From Holothuria scabra (lineage: Eukaryota > Echinodermata > Holothuroidea > Aspidochirotida > Holothuriidae), in contig CM074184.1 of assembly GCA_037179385.1 (NCBI GenBank), positions 10,186,001-10,250,000 on the forward strand: a DNA stretch of 64,000 nt, written 5' to 3'. This document shows, piece after piece, positions 1 through 13,281 of this stretch; within the stretch, counting starts at the first letter, position 1; every line of letters starts with the position of its first letter. Below the pieces are notes generated by a model that saw only the letters and a program-made list of their open reading frames with translations, was not told where the DNA came from and did not search any database. A program made the translations under genes and the position numbers.

Positions 1-3000
1 GAATATTTTAGTATTCATGAGCACACAGTATCTATTGTGCTACACATTCATAGCCCTAACTTTATTCCATCCAAAACCAGTTCTCTTTCTGACATGTCAA
101 AGTATAACATATTTACAAAAATTGATAATGAAATGAACTTACAACACACAGCAAATTTAACAAAGGGTCAGTGCTTCCTTTAAACTGTTTTTTGTGGAAA
201 AAATATCACTTCTACAAAATGTTTGGAACCTTTCAAATTTGGAATTGTACAGAAGGAATCAAACTGATGGGAACATTTTACAGACAAGGGCAAAATTATT
301 CAGCAAAGCCACTTACCTCTATCCCCCTCTTCTACTTTGCCTCCCACCTTTTTTTCACTTCCACTGCTGTAGCAGAAGGCTAATATCATGACATAATTAT
401 CCAAGTAACTAGGGTAGCATAGCTACTGTTGCTCAACCATTCCAATATTTACCTGTTCAGTTCTTAATTCATCTTGAACAAAATCAAGGTGTGCACTTTA
501 AAAATACCCAGACAACCCTAGTTGGGCTGGCCAGCATGTAACCACTGTTTACCTAGCAGTTGGACTGTGTCAGGGATAAATCTCTATAGCTAGTTCATCA
601 CCCTATGTAATGCTGCCTATGAGGGCAAGAATCAGAAATTTAAGTCATAATGTATAGTAAATATTGCCAGTTTGTGTACAAAAGTGGCATTAGCAATAGG
701 GAAAGAAGAAATCAAATGTCTTTCCTTCTCAATCCCTCTCTCCCTTCCCATCATTTCCATCTGTTTTCCACTCCATCCCTCCCTCCCCAGCTCACTCCTA
801 TGAGAAATTTGTAAGCTTAAAATGAATTACTGGGAGAAACTTAAACACACCATCCATTTGAAGTTTAAGGCTGATAGGAAATGCTGATTTGTGTGCATTC
901 AAATTGCCAGTACTACCAAATTTTAAAATGTCATGTGTGAGCAAAGATCATATATCATCCACCACTCCAGCTTGACTAGGGAAACAAACTTTTGGTGATA
1001 AGCCAAAAAGGCACTTCCATGGAAGAATAGTGACCCCACTATTATGCAAGGGTCCTCACACAGCAAGGAGAGATCTGCATAATGCCAGCTGATAATAAAT
1101 CCTTAAATTACTGAAGACTAAGTAATTAGCTGAATGGGAACTAATGGTGTGTTTACGGGCAGCTACAAGAACAGGCCTATGCTAACAATGCCTCCACTGA
1201 GATTTTGTTTCTGCAAACTCTGGCCTTACGGCAAAAAATTATCAAAATGGTAAAAAATTACCACTTTTCTTTGGTTTACCAGAAGCTAGGAAGGAAATGT
1301 GTTGCCATCCTAATATGTAGTCTGCTCTAAGCAGGCTATTGTGTTTGCATTTCAACTACTAAAGTTACATTTGACAATAACAAATCTTACTTTCACTACT
1401 ATAAATAATACTATACAAGTCTTTCAATGGCTTCACTGCTGACTGCTGAGCAGTCAACATTTTCAACTAAGTTACACATGGCATACCTAGGGTATACAAT
1501 AGCCTGCCAACTTTCTATCGAATCTCACTTACCACCACCAAAAAGGACTTCACAACCAAAATTAAAGTACTGAATTATATTTCATGTAATAGGTAATACA
1601 TGTGCACCGAACGTACAGCCTGGTACACACTTTCCACGTACAACAGCTAATTAGGTTGTTCGCTACTTGTTGTATCAGCTGTTCGTGCGAAAATACACTG
1701 TTCGTACTTGCTTCGTGCACCACGTGACCATCTCATGTTTACTAATGCGTCCCTCAAAATGGGGGATTACTGTAAATGGAAACAGGGCCAAGGTTTGCAG
1801 ACTCTGTATATTATACTGTTTAGAGACCTGGGTGTATTTTGATTTTGAGAGAGCACCATCTTTTGGCTACTATAGAGTCTGCTCTGCAGGCTACCTGATA
1901 TGACACCTGTACAGCAAATTTGAGAAAAATCCATTGGAAATTACTGAGGCTGAAGCCTTTTGAAAAGTGAGAAAGTTTACAAATGGACATGCTGTCTTTA
2001 TATTTGAAAATGGATATCTGCACAGTAAAATCTTATTTTGGAAGGAAATTGAATATATCCTAATAGTATAAAGTTCAGTTTCCAAATGCTACACGTATAA
2101 TAAGACACTGTAAACTTACTGGAGTGATTTGCTGCAAACAAAGACGGTTTAATAGATAATAACAAACAATTGATACAGAGTGCAAACAAAATTTAAGGCA
2201 ATTAAGACCTTTCAAAAGAGTTAGGGTATTTTCACAATGTGATGCGACCACAACACATTTTCACATGGAATCAATGAATAGAATAAACTTCACCTGACAC
2301 TGCTGCTGAGTAACTATAATTATGGTGACTGCAACATGCTAATTCTTAGTATGCTTCCTTAGTTAAATGTTGAGAAAATGGACTCATGACCCAAAATATT
2401 TTGCTGTCCTTCAACATAGATGCAACCTAATTTTACAAATAACATTAATATTTTGTTATTTCAATAATGGTTGCTATTCAAATAATTAACATGTTGCTCA
2501 TTATTCCTATTTCTATGAAGCAATAACCAAACTGTTAGTTTGTTTACTACAAACACTACTCACTCTTTAAACTTGCAAAACTGATAAATAAACTTGAAAT
2601 GACTACCCTGTATAACAAGCTATATACAGCCGTCAGAGACTGGAACATAGAGTACTCACTCCCACAGAATAAAACATCTGGAGGACACGAAGTAGTTCAA
2701 GAATGGAGCCTTAAGGATCCTCAGACTGGACGACTAACTACATGCGCACACTCAACCCTGCATGTTTAACTCCACCAGGAGTGTTGAGCAATATTTATCC
2801 AGATCCAGACATTGACACCAGGGTCACCACCACACCTGGCAGTGCCTGCCAGACAGTGTTACCCAGCCCTGAAAATCTCCGCCCGGTACTTGCCCTCAAT
2901 TTCAGCATCACTGCACTGCACAAATTTCTTAACTTAATAAGATTCTTAGATTTCTTTCGAATTGAGTGATAAATGCTTGTTTTTTGTAAGAACTCTCAAA

Positions 3001-4026
3001 TCTGCAATAATTGACCAAATGGGAGGGGGATACTCCCTACCCCTTAGACTGCTCCCCCAGGACAGTGATCACAATTTACCTGACTCTCAAAATGGTTTGG
3101 TGACAACTGTGACTGACACTCCAGACAATTTTATATACACCCATTGGCCTACTTGTAGAATTTGTGGTGTGGGTTAAGTGCATAACATCATTTTCCAATA
3201 ATCATTAAAAGTTATGTAGTCCCTAAAATTTGTTTTCAAAATATAACAGTCAAGCAAATTTCCTTTTATTTGCCTTTAATACATGTACCTTGCATGATGT
3301 TTGTAAGCATAATACTGCAAGCAGAGGTGAAGTAGGGAGTTACCTCCTCCAAAATGTCATGAATCAGTGACAAAATTATTGTCACATGACTAAACAATTA
3401 CTCATGAATTCAAATGAAACGACAGGGTTCACTAATTCTAACATAGGTGACTGCAGGTTCCCTTTGAATTATATGTTAATGAACATTATCCATCACAACA
3501 ATCTGGCTGGAGAATTACTAAAAAGAAGCATATTTCAGTTTTTTTTTAAGCCTTTGTGTTCTTCTATTTGAAATAAATATGTTGTCCAGCAAAGAAATAC
3601 TACTACACAAATCCCAGCAAATAAGATGGCACAAATGCATATAAAATGGTGTCATCAGACAAAGAAGGTGAGAGGTTACTCCATATGGTCGTTATAGAAC
3701 TTTGTCATGTAGGTTTCAAAGTTACAATTCAGCGAACAAGAACTGCAAATTCGCCAAACTATCTCACTGAGCAACCTTTTATTGACTTGAATAAGAAGTC
3801 AACGCACTTTAAAGCCTCATTTCACATTCTATGATGGTTATTATTCCATTCATGGGTTAATCTTTCATTCCATCTCTGACAAATTAGTTGTCTTCCTTCA
3901 TGCAAAGGAAAAAGGATGTTCTTCAGACTGCTCCTTTTTCATTGTTAAAAGAAGAGAGAGAAAAAGAGAGCATCCTAATTTGACCAATTATCTCAAATTC
4001 TGGACTGAAAAATCACACCGTATGTC
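1..4026. other. 3' flank / 3' UTR of PRPSAP, no second gene recognised
   Basis: AT-rich sequence with only short, unconserved ORFs on both strands. The part nearest 4027 must include the PRPSAP 3' UTR. I see no splice-flanked conserved peptide, RNA gene or intact transposon here. Confidence 0.5.
3778..3783 (-). terminator. Candidate polyadenylation signal of PRPSAP
   Basis: AATAAA on the minus strand about 245 nt after the stop codon; a second AATAAA is at 3265-3270. Either could end the 3' UTR. No transcript evidence is available here. Confidence 0.3.
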
Positions 4027-4185
4027 TCAGTCATCCAAAGGAATGTTTCGGAACAAGTAGGACATAGATTCCCCATTGTGTATTCTACGGATGGATTCGG
4101 CCAGCAGAAGACTAATATCCACAGTGCGGATCTTATTACACTGTAATCTCTGAACATCTTGAGGAAGAGTATTTGTAACCACAAT
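4027..4185 (-). CDS. PRPSAP: PRPSAP exon 9 (residues 308-359, stop)
   Basis: Terminal exon of 159 nt encoding [20 protein letters not shown], the [20 protein letters not shown] block and [12 protein letters not shown] followed by TGA. The end aligns without gaps to the C terminus of vertebrate PRPSAP1/2 as I know them. Confidence 0.97.
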   Translation of the reverse strand: MVVTNTLPQDVQRLQCNKIRTVDISLLLAESIRRIHNGESMSYLFRNIPLDD

Positions 4186-7100
4186 CTGCAATGCGAGTAA
4201 AAAAACCATGTACATTTTAACAATAAGTTTAAAAGAAAGTAAACTGTATAGTACTGCAGGATGACCAACTGGACAATCCCCCAACACTCACCATCACCCT
4301 ACAAACTATCAATAAGATAAATCTCATCTACAAAATTCGCTGCAAAGAATAAACCCTGGTGATTTTAACTTCCACTTTTCCCATAGATCCTAATTATCTA
4401 AATAACAATTACAAAGGTTTGTGGGATAGTGTTTTGGTGTGCCAGATCACAAAATAGGAACTTTGATGTCTTGATATAACTATGTCATATCCTTTCCTAC
4501 TGGGATATATGCTTACAATCTTCTACTGAAGGAGTCTCTAGGAAAAGTTTAGTTATGAAAGATAATTTTGTGGAAATATTCTGCTTTCTGGAAACCAAGT
4601 ACTTAAAGCAGCTCATTGAGTTGGTTCATGAAATTGAACAAATTTGTCCAAACCTGTTAACTCTTCTTCACATACCAATGACAAAACATCAAAGTCAGAC
4701 AATTATCATGACCTACATCATACAAATAACTGTTTAATGCATACCTAATTTTAACTTTTCCTCAACTATTGGATATGAAACTTGGCTTTTTTTGCTTACT
4801 AAAAGCATTTTCACGTAGTAAAGACCCTTGAACTATCGATATCAACCCAATGAGCTCCTTTAATAACAAAGCCAAATTTTTACGACCTGAAAGCTTCAAG
4901 GCCATGTCAGGGTGAAAGACCTCCAACACTGGTTCTTGCAGAACTGAACATTGATGTAACTTTTTGCTGATTGAAAAGTATAGCAATAAATATGCCCACC
5001 CCATCACCAATGTATGAATTACATTTTAGGTAATCAAAACAATGTGTTCATAAGCAAAGGAGCAACAACAGAAACTATATTTAGAGAATAAGGGTTGTTG
5101 TTAAGATGGTTAAAATGGTTTTGAATTGGCAGAGTATTAAATTTGTCAAAAATACTCAAGACAAGTAAGTTCCCATAAATACTGAAATACCTTCTTATGT
5201 TTTAGATAATGATCAGATATTACATGCTTTCTAGTGGTGAAATTTGTACTCTGCTTATTGACAAATCCGAAGATTCAAGTGATAGACAGATACTGCTCGT
5301 ATTTGTCTATAAATGTGGTATCTAATATCTTGAAAATCTAGAGTGACAATCAACATGTTTGCTATAACTCTTTCTTTTTTTTTTCTTTGCTGGGCAGGGA
5401 TGGGAAGGTGGTGCTGAGAAAGAGTTGGATAAGGGGTCGATGGAACACTTACCTCATCAATTGATGACTGTTCCAGGAGTTTAGGAGCATCACCAGAGAG
5501 GATACCATGTGTTAAAATAATGTATACCTTGTACGCTCCCCTCTCCTTTAACACTTCACCTGCAGCAATAAATGCCTCAGCATCGTCTATGATATCATCC
5601 TATGAATACCAAAACAGAAGTGCAGATAACAATAAAAACTTAAAATGGGAAAAGCAAACTTGAGAAAGAAAAAATAAAGTTTACCTTACACTTGTTCAGT
5701 GTGTGAAACCTAGAAGTTTGTTCAGGAAGGGGTGTAGTTGGGGGCTGGCCAATGGACAAGGGGGCCTCAACAAGTCATTTTGAAATATAAATACCTTTAA
5801 AAGAAGGGTTTTAAGTCATACCAAGTTTTGATATCTTAGAGGGATACTCATTCTAAGCATTACGGTGAAATTTGCATTGAAATCTTATGTGAGGTTCTCA
5901 AGATATGAGCGAGTAAATTTGTCACATTTTCAATAAAAAGTGAACTTAAAGCAAGTACATATGACATCATATCCTCACATTAATGGACAATATTTTGTTT
6001 TTCTTGAAACTTTAGAGCCCATTTTCTCCTCAACAGCCCCATATTATCAAAATGTGATTGCATTAGTAGCATGAGAGTTCTACAAACTCTGCATTCCCAA
6101 TGGGGAGGTCCTATTCCTATTAACTTCAAGGTCAACACACAATATGAAAAACAAAGGAAACAAAGCATTCCTTGTCAATGTGACGAAGTGATACAACCTC
6201 TGCTGCCCTCAAGATCACTTTGGAACACAAATCTAGTAATTTCATTTGATGACATCTCCAGAAATACATGTCCAATTTGAATAGAAATTTCACCTCATTG
6301 TGTAGATTCGGTTACATTTTTGTTTTAACTTCACCTTTAACTGTTATGAGTCTGAGAGAGACCATAACATTTTTGAGTGGTCCAGGCCCTCAGTCCAGCC
6401 CCCTGCAATTGCTACCCAAACCAACAACTCAAGGAATAAAAGTACAATTTTTGAATGACAGCAAAAGTACTGACCACACTTGTGGAGGTTTTCCCACCTC
6501 CTCCACTTATCACAAACCTCCACCTATTCCAATCTTACAGCCTCTGTTCAATTTTATGGTAAAGATACAAACTACCTTTCAAAAAGGTTACATTGATCAG
6601 TTTATAGTTGAATTTGATCAAAGGTGGTGGTATGCCTTCACGGTTTCACCAAAATGAGGGTCAGTACCACTCAATTACAAGTAAAACATTGTGATAGACA
6701 CATTTTACTTAATTTTGCCAATCTACCCTTGAAGCAACAAATGTAAGAGGTGCTTTCATCTCAGTTGGGTGCTTCTTGATCTTACAATTACACATGAATG
6801 GGGTACCAAACAGAACTACAGCAGTGATGCTGCAGAGTCTCAATACTTTGTGATTGTTATCTTCTAATACTGTAAATTTAACAGTCAAATGATAGCTGTT
6901 CTCCTTCTGCATTTCACACTATTTCCTCTCCAATCACTCTACCTTGAATGCTTTTTTAGTGTCTCATTCAACTATTTTGATATTCCACAATTATTTCTCT
7001 GTATTTCTCTGCTGATATCTTGAGTGATTGCATTGTAACACTGAATAACAAGCAGGTAGAAACAGCACTCATGCAATACAGTATATTAGAAATCCTCAAA

Positions 7101-10100
7101 TACACTTCAATAAACTCTTGAGGGGTAAAGTTTCAATCACAACACAGAGACACTTTGACCATGCCTCCTATTTATGGTCAGACTAAGCAATGTTATCTTA
7201 CAGTTACCTCACAGTTGATTTAGCAGAGGTGAGACACTGAGCCTACTGTACATCTGAAAGTTTAACTACAAAATGTAAATATTCTCAGTCAGTAGGTATC
7301 TGTGCCTAGCAACAAAAGTGGTGTGTGCAAAGAAATGACAGCTCCCTTGAAGTTTCCATGCCAACTGGAGAGTTTTACCATAAAATTTGCCAAAATAACT
7401 TTTTTAATGTAAAAAAGGTTAGTGTCTTCTGCCCCTGCCCCAAACAGCATGCTCTCCAATTCTCAAACACTGATCAAGTCACATTTCTTTGCTCTAAAGA
7501 TATTTCATCCACTGGCTAGTGTGACAATATCTCAATACATGTTATGAATTAAGATAAAAAAAAAAAAAAGCTTACCACAACGATTGCTACTCTGCCAGTG
7601 ACATCACCCACCACGTTAATGGGTGGCTTCTCCTTCTGTGTGAAAACTGCATGAAGGAACAGATATAGTAATGTCAGTCATGTACAAATAGTTAAATCAG
7701 GTATTTACCAAATGTTATTATGGCAAGCCTCACAAATGCAAAAGACACCTAACACTGGGAGTTAAGTCAACATTGATACAAAATTTGCCTTTCATTCTAA
7801 AAACATAATCCATTCAGACCTTATCCATTTATGTCACATGGGTTTTTATTTTTAAAGGAATTGATGAAGCACATGGCTTCACCAGGATTACACCAGCATG
7901 TGTAGTAGACTTTACACTTAAGTATTTCCTTACTTAACAAATCAGTTAGTCACAATTATTGGTGTTACTTGAAATGAAGTAAGTTTTCCCCAAAATGAGG
8001 GAGCACTTTTTATTCTGAGACACCATATGCATAAGATTTATTTGAAAACCATTCTATTTAGGTTAGGTTAGATGGAGTTCTATAGCCCATTTTCTAACCA
8101 ATTGGTTTAAGTCCAGCCAGCCACAGTGTTTTTTTCAAGTTGTGCCTATTAATTTAGGATGAAGTTAACAAGGATTCATTCTTTTGATGCTAGTCATCAT
8201 CAGACTTCTTTTCATATTTTTAGCATGCAACCTTGACCACAAATTCAGTTGCCCTGATGCAAAGCAACTGGCTGTAAGAAACATTTTGAGAAATACTATT
8301 TTGCCTTTGGCTTTGATAAAATAATATAAACTGCATGAATTAAAGTTTTGTAGCTTCTCTGTTTCTTGTTGCTATGGGCAATAACATACACCAATATTCA
8401 CATTTACACGATCTTCCTGCAAGATACATTCATAGGCATGCAGGGGTCAATATTTCTTATCATTTACCAAATGGAACCACAGTTTTTGTCCAAATTAGGA
8501 GGACAAATGCCCCCTTCCCTGCCTCATGCATTTTAGCTAATGGAGAATGTACTTTCGACAAAAACCAGTAGAACTTGATAGAAAAGCACCTGTATAAGGA
8601 ATTTATAGATACAAATTACATCCGAATGGTTTAGCAAAAAAGTCTGAAACAAGCCTAAATCACTTACAAGGAAGAACCTCAATAGCTGTAGTTGCCTTCC
8701 GTACCACTATGGGGGGAGGAGAATGTCTTCCATCAATATTTTCTTCTTCTGTTTCTTTCTGTTCTCCATGAATAACTGCCAAACCAAGCCTCAGCCTGTC
8801 TGAGTAGGATGTTGCCCTCTTTGCTGCTCCTGGGTTTCTGGCTACAATGACTGCATTCCTCCAATCAGGAATCTGTAAAAAATATATTGAATAAATTACG
8901 CATTGTACAACACTGATGCATTTTGACACACAAGGGGAAATCATAACCACAACGACATTGGATTGAAAAGTTATCAGAGGTTAAAAAATGGAGCACTGGT
9001 GGTGAACACTCTGCATACACTCATCAGAGATAGGGCTAGAAAAATTCTCATTTCCAGGCAGGTGAGTCAAACTTTCCACAATGTTCACATGACATCCTGT
9101 ACAAAATTAGCAATTTGACCTAACTGTTTCAATTTCCTGCAAAGTACAAAAAAAATCCTTTAAGAAGTTTCCAAGGTTACTCTATGCAGGACAATTTAAA
9201 ATTCTTGTAGATAACATGTCAGACAACAATATATCCTGCCATGTAAAACATCACATTTACCAATCACATGACCTAGTCATGTAACAACATACACATAAAA
9301 TTCTTTGATTCTAAATGCACTAGGCCTGAACCAGGTGGCAATTATTCTGAACCAGGCGTCTAGTTTTATTACCAACCTACCGGGTCTGGTAATGTGTTCC
9401 CAAAACTTTGGACAAACTCTGCCGATTGCTTGCAAAGTTGTCCCTGTCACATAATATTATGCTTCAATGTATGTGAAATGGAGACGGATCATTGTAGGGT
9501 TTCTCCATATACTTGCCCACTATTTTTTTGACAGACAGGCAGACCTCGATTTTCTGAAATATTTATGGTTGTCCTTAGGGCAACCATTTCATTTGTTTGA
9601 GTTGTCCACAAGTAAAATTTGGTTGTCCAAAACAAAACACTTATTGTGTTCATGTACTTATAGTCTTGACGGATAAAAAGATGTGATGTCTGAGAGACAG
9701 AAACACTTGAAGTCTGAAATATGGTACAGTGCAAAAAGTCAAAAGAGTTGGTCAGTCAGCAGTATTTGCTTTCAGTCCTAGAGAAAAATGGTTGTCCGTT
9801 GGACAACCAACCTTTAACTTTTGGTTGCCCATAAGAAATTTTTGTTGTCCTGGACAATAGGACAACGACAAAAATCAAGTCCTGATGTCAGGTGTCCATT
9901 TTGTTCCTTGCAGATTCAGAACCTTTATGTTCCATTGGGTACCCAACTCAGACCTAATGATTACTTACATTTTCTTTGATATATTGAACCAAGAAGGGTG
10001 ATGCTCTCAAGTTATCCACAGGGATATTGTAAAAACCTTGAATTTCCTTGTGGTGAAGATCCATTGTGATCATGTTTGTAATACCTAAAACAAAAATAAG

Positions 10101-13100
10101 TTATAGAATTCTCAAGATTTGTAGGGTTTCAAAGAAGAAGCCCTTCAAAGGGCATATATGAAGGGCTTCATAAAAACTATTCAATTCAAGAATTGAAAGG
10201 GTTTCAGAGAAATTTTTAACAAAAACAGTCAAAACCTTCTGTCAACTTTCTTAAACATATAGTTTCATTTTAGAATGCGTTTATTATTAGGAAGAGTAAC
10301 CAACGTGTTAGTAACTTGCAGAGGTATCAATTCTTGGAATGTTCATTACAGATGCTCACTCAAACCAGAATGCAAAAATGCATTGAGGTTTCGATGATAC
10401 ATACATGCTCTTTTCAATGAAATGCTACATTTCTTGTAAGAACTGGTGACCCGAAGTGACCTTTGACTCCACATGTTAGTAACTGGTTTTTTTCTTTTAA
10501 CCCAAACAATTCTACAAATTTCATACTGTGCCTTAAGATATTTTGCAAACAATCAGCTTACATCATACACATCAACATATCAAGTTTGAAATGAATCCCA
10601 AGTTTCCTACCTTAAGATATTGTGTTAAAGAGTTTTTCAGGATTTGTCCCCTTCTGACCCCAAATGACCTTTGACCTCTACCAAAACCAGAATGCAAAAA
10701 TGCATTGAGGTTTCGATGATGCATACAGAACATGTTCTTTTCAAAAAATGCTGCATTTATTGTAACACATGGTGACCCAAAGTGACCTTTGACTCCACCA
10801 GTAAGTAGCTGGTTTTTCTTTTAACCAAAACACTTCTACAATGAAAACCCAAATTTCATGCTGTGCCTTAAGATAATCTATCCTATTAACAAAGTTTTCA
10901 TAGTTTGATCTCTGGTGACCCCAATTGACCTTCAACCTCCACCAAGGACAACAGAAGCCATCTTCCAACCATCACACATCCACATTCTAACTTTGAACCC
11001 TCTCTCATTTTCCCACCTTGAAATACAAAGTAGGAGTTTTCAAGGTTTGACCTTGGATAACCCCAGGTGAACTTTGACCTTTACCAAAATTAATAGGGTC
11101 CACCCTCTCGTCATAATTCATTAACAAACCAAGTTTGAAAAAATCCAAGCTTCCTACCATTAGATATCATGCAAACAAGGATTTCGGGGTTTGAGCCTCC
11201 TGTGACCTTGGATGACCTTTGATCTCTAACAAAATCAATAGGGTTCTCCCTCACATTATGATGCATCAACATACCAAGTTTGAGATTAATCCAAGTTTCC
11301 TACCTTGAGATATCATGCAAACAAGGTTTTCGGAGTTTGACCCCCTGCAACCCCAGATGACCTTTGACCCCTACCAAAATCAGTAGGATTTTTCCATACA
11401 TCAAAACGCATCAACATATCAAGTTTGAAATCAATCTAAGCTTCCTTGCTTGAGATATCATGTAAACAAGGTTTTCAGGGTTTGGCCCCCTGTGACCCCA
11501 CATGACCTTTGACCTCTACCAAAATCAATAGGGTTCTTCCTTACATTATGATGCATCAACATCTCAAGGTTGAAATCAATCCAAGCTTCCTTCCTTGACA
11601 TAATGTGTAAACAAGGTTTTCAGGGTTTGGCCCCCTTTAACCCGAAATGACCTTTGACCTGTACCAAAATCAATAGGATTCTTCCTTACATCATAATGCA
11701 TCAACATAACACGTTTGAGATTAATCCAAGTTTCCTACCTTGAGATATCCTGTAAACAAGGTTTTCCAAGTTTGACCCCCTGTGACCCCAGATGACCTTT
11801 GACCCCTACCAAAATCAGTAGGGTTTTTTACATACATCATAATGCATCAATATATCAAGTTTGAAATTAATCCAAGTTTCCTACCTTGAGATATCATGTA
11901 AACAAGGTTTTTGGGGATTGACCCCCTGTGACCCCAAATAACCTTTGACCTCTACCCAAAATCAACAAGGTTCTTCTTCCCATCATATTGCATCAACAAA
12001 TCAAGATTCAAATCAATCCAAGCTTCCTACCTTCAGATATCGTGTAAACAAGATTTTCTGGGTTTGACCCTCTGTGACCCCAAATGACCTTTGACCTCTA
12101 CCAAAATCTAAAGGGTTCTTGCTTACATCATAACACATCAACATCTTGAGTTTGAATTTAATCCAAGTTTCCCAACTTGAGATATCATGTAAAAAACGTT
12201 TTGGGGGTTTGACCCCCTGTGACCCCAAATGACCTTTGACCTCTACCAAAATTTGTAGGGTTCATCTACCCATCATACTGCATCAACATATACAGTTTGA
12301 AATCAATCCAAGCTTCCTACCTTAAGATATTGTGTAAACATGGTTTTCCAGGTTGGACCCCCTGTGACCCCAAATGACCTTTGAACTTGACCAAAACCCA
12401 TACCATTCTTCCTCTTGATATGGGACATCTATGTACGAAGTTTGAAAACTTCCAGACATTTCTACCTTCAGATACTGTGCTAATGAGTGAAATGTAAAGT
12501 GTTTCAAGTCCTATGAACATTTCTACATTGAGATACTCTGTTAGTTAGTTAAATGTAAAGTGTTTCGAGTCCCTTGACACCTGTCACACCAAATAACCTT
12601 TAAACTCGTTGAAAACTGATATTGTTCTTTTTCTTGATATAGGACATCTATGAACCAAGTTTGAATACTTTCAAACATTCATACCTTCAGATACTGTGTT
12701 AATGAGTTAAATGTAAAGTGTTTCAAGTCCTATGGCATTTCTACATTGAAATACTGTGTTAATGAATTAAATGTAAAGTATTTCGAGTCCTTTGACACCT
12801 GTGACCCCAAATAACCTTCAAACTCGATGAAAACTTATGCTGTTCTTTTTCTTGATATGGGACATCTATGTACCAAATTTGAATACTTTCAAACATTCCT
12901 ACTGTGCCATATCCTATTGTAAAGTGTTTCGAGTCCTTTGACCCCTGTGACCCCAGATGACCTTTGAACTCCACCAAAAACGATAGGGTTCTTCCTCTTC
13001 ATATGGGGTATCTAAGTACCAAGTCTGAAAACTGTCAGATATTCCTATCTTGAGATATCGTGTTAACGAGTTAGTTGTGTTAAATGTAAAGTGTTTCGAG

Positions 13101-13249
13101 TTTTTGACCCCTGTGACCTCAAATGACCTTCAAACTCGACCAAAATCGATAGGGTTCTTCCTCTTAATATAGGGCATCTATGTACTAAGCTTGAAAACTC
13201 AGCGACATTCCTACCTTGAGATATCGTGTTAACAAGCAAAGTGTCACAA

Positions 13250-13281
<32 letters not shown>

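Noticed and set aside
6268..6657. 129-aa plus-strand ORF in intron 7
   Set aside because: No family resemblance; partly overlaps interspersed repeat alpha.
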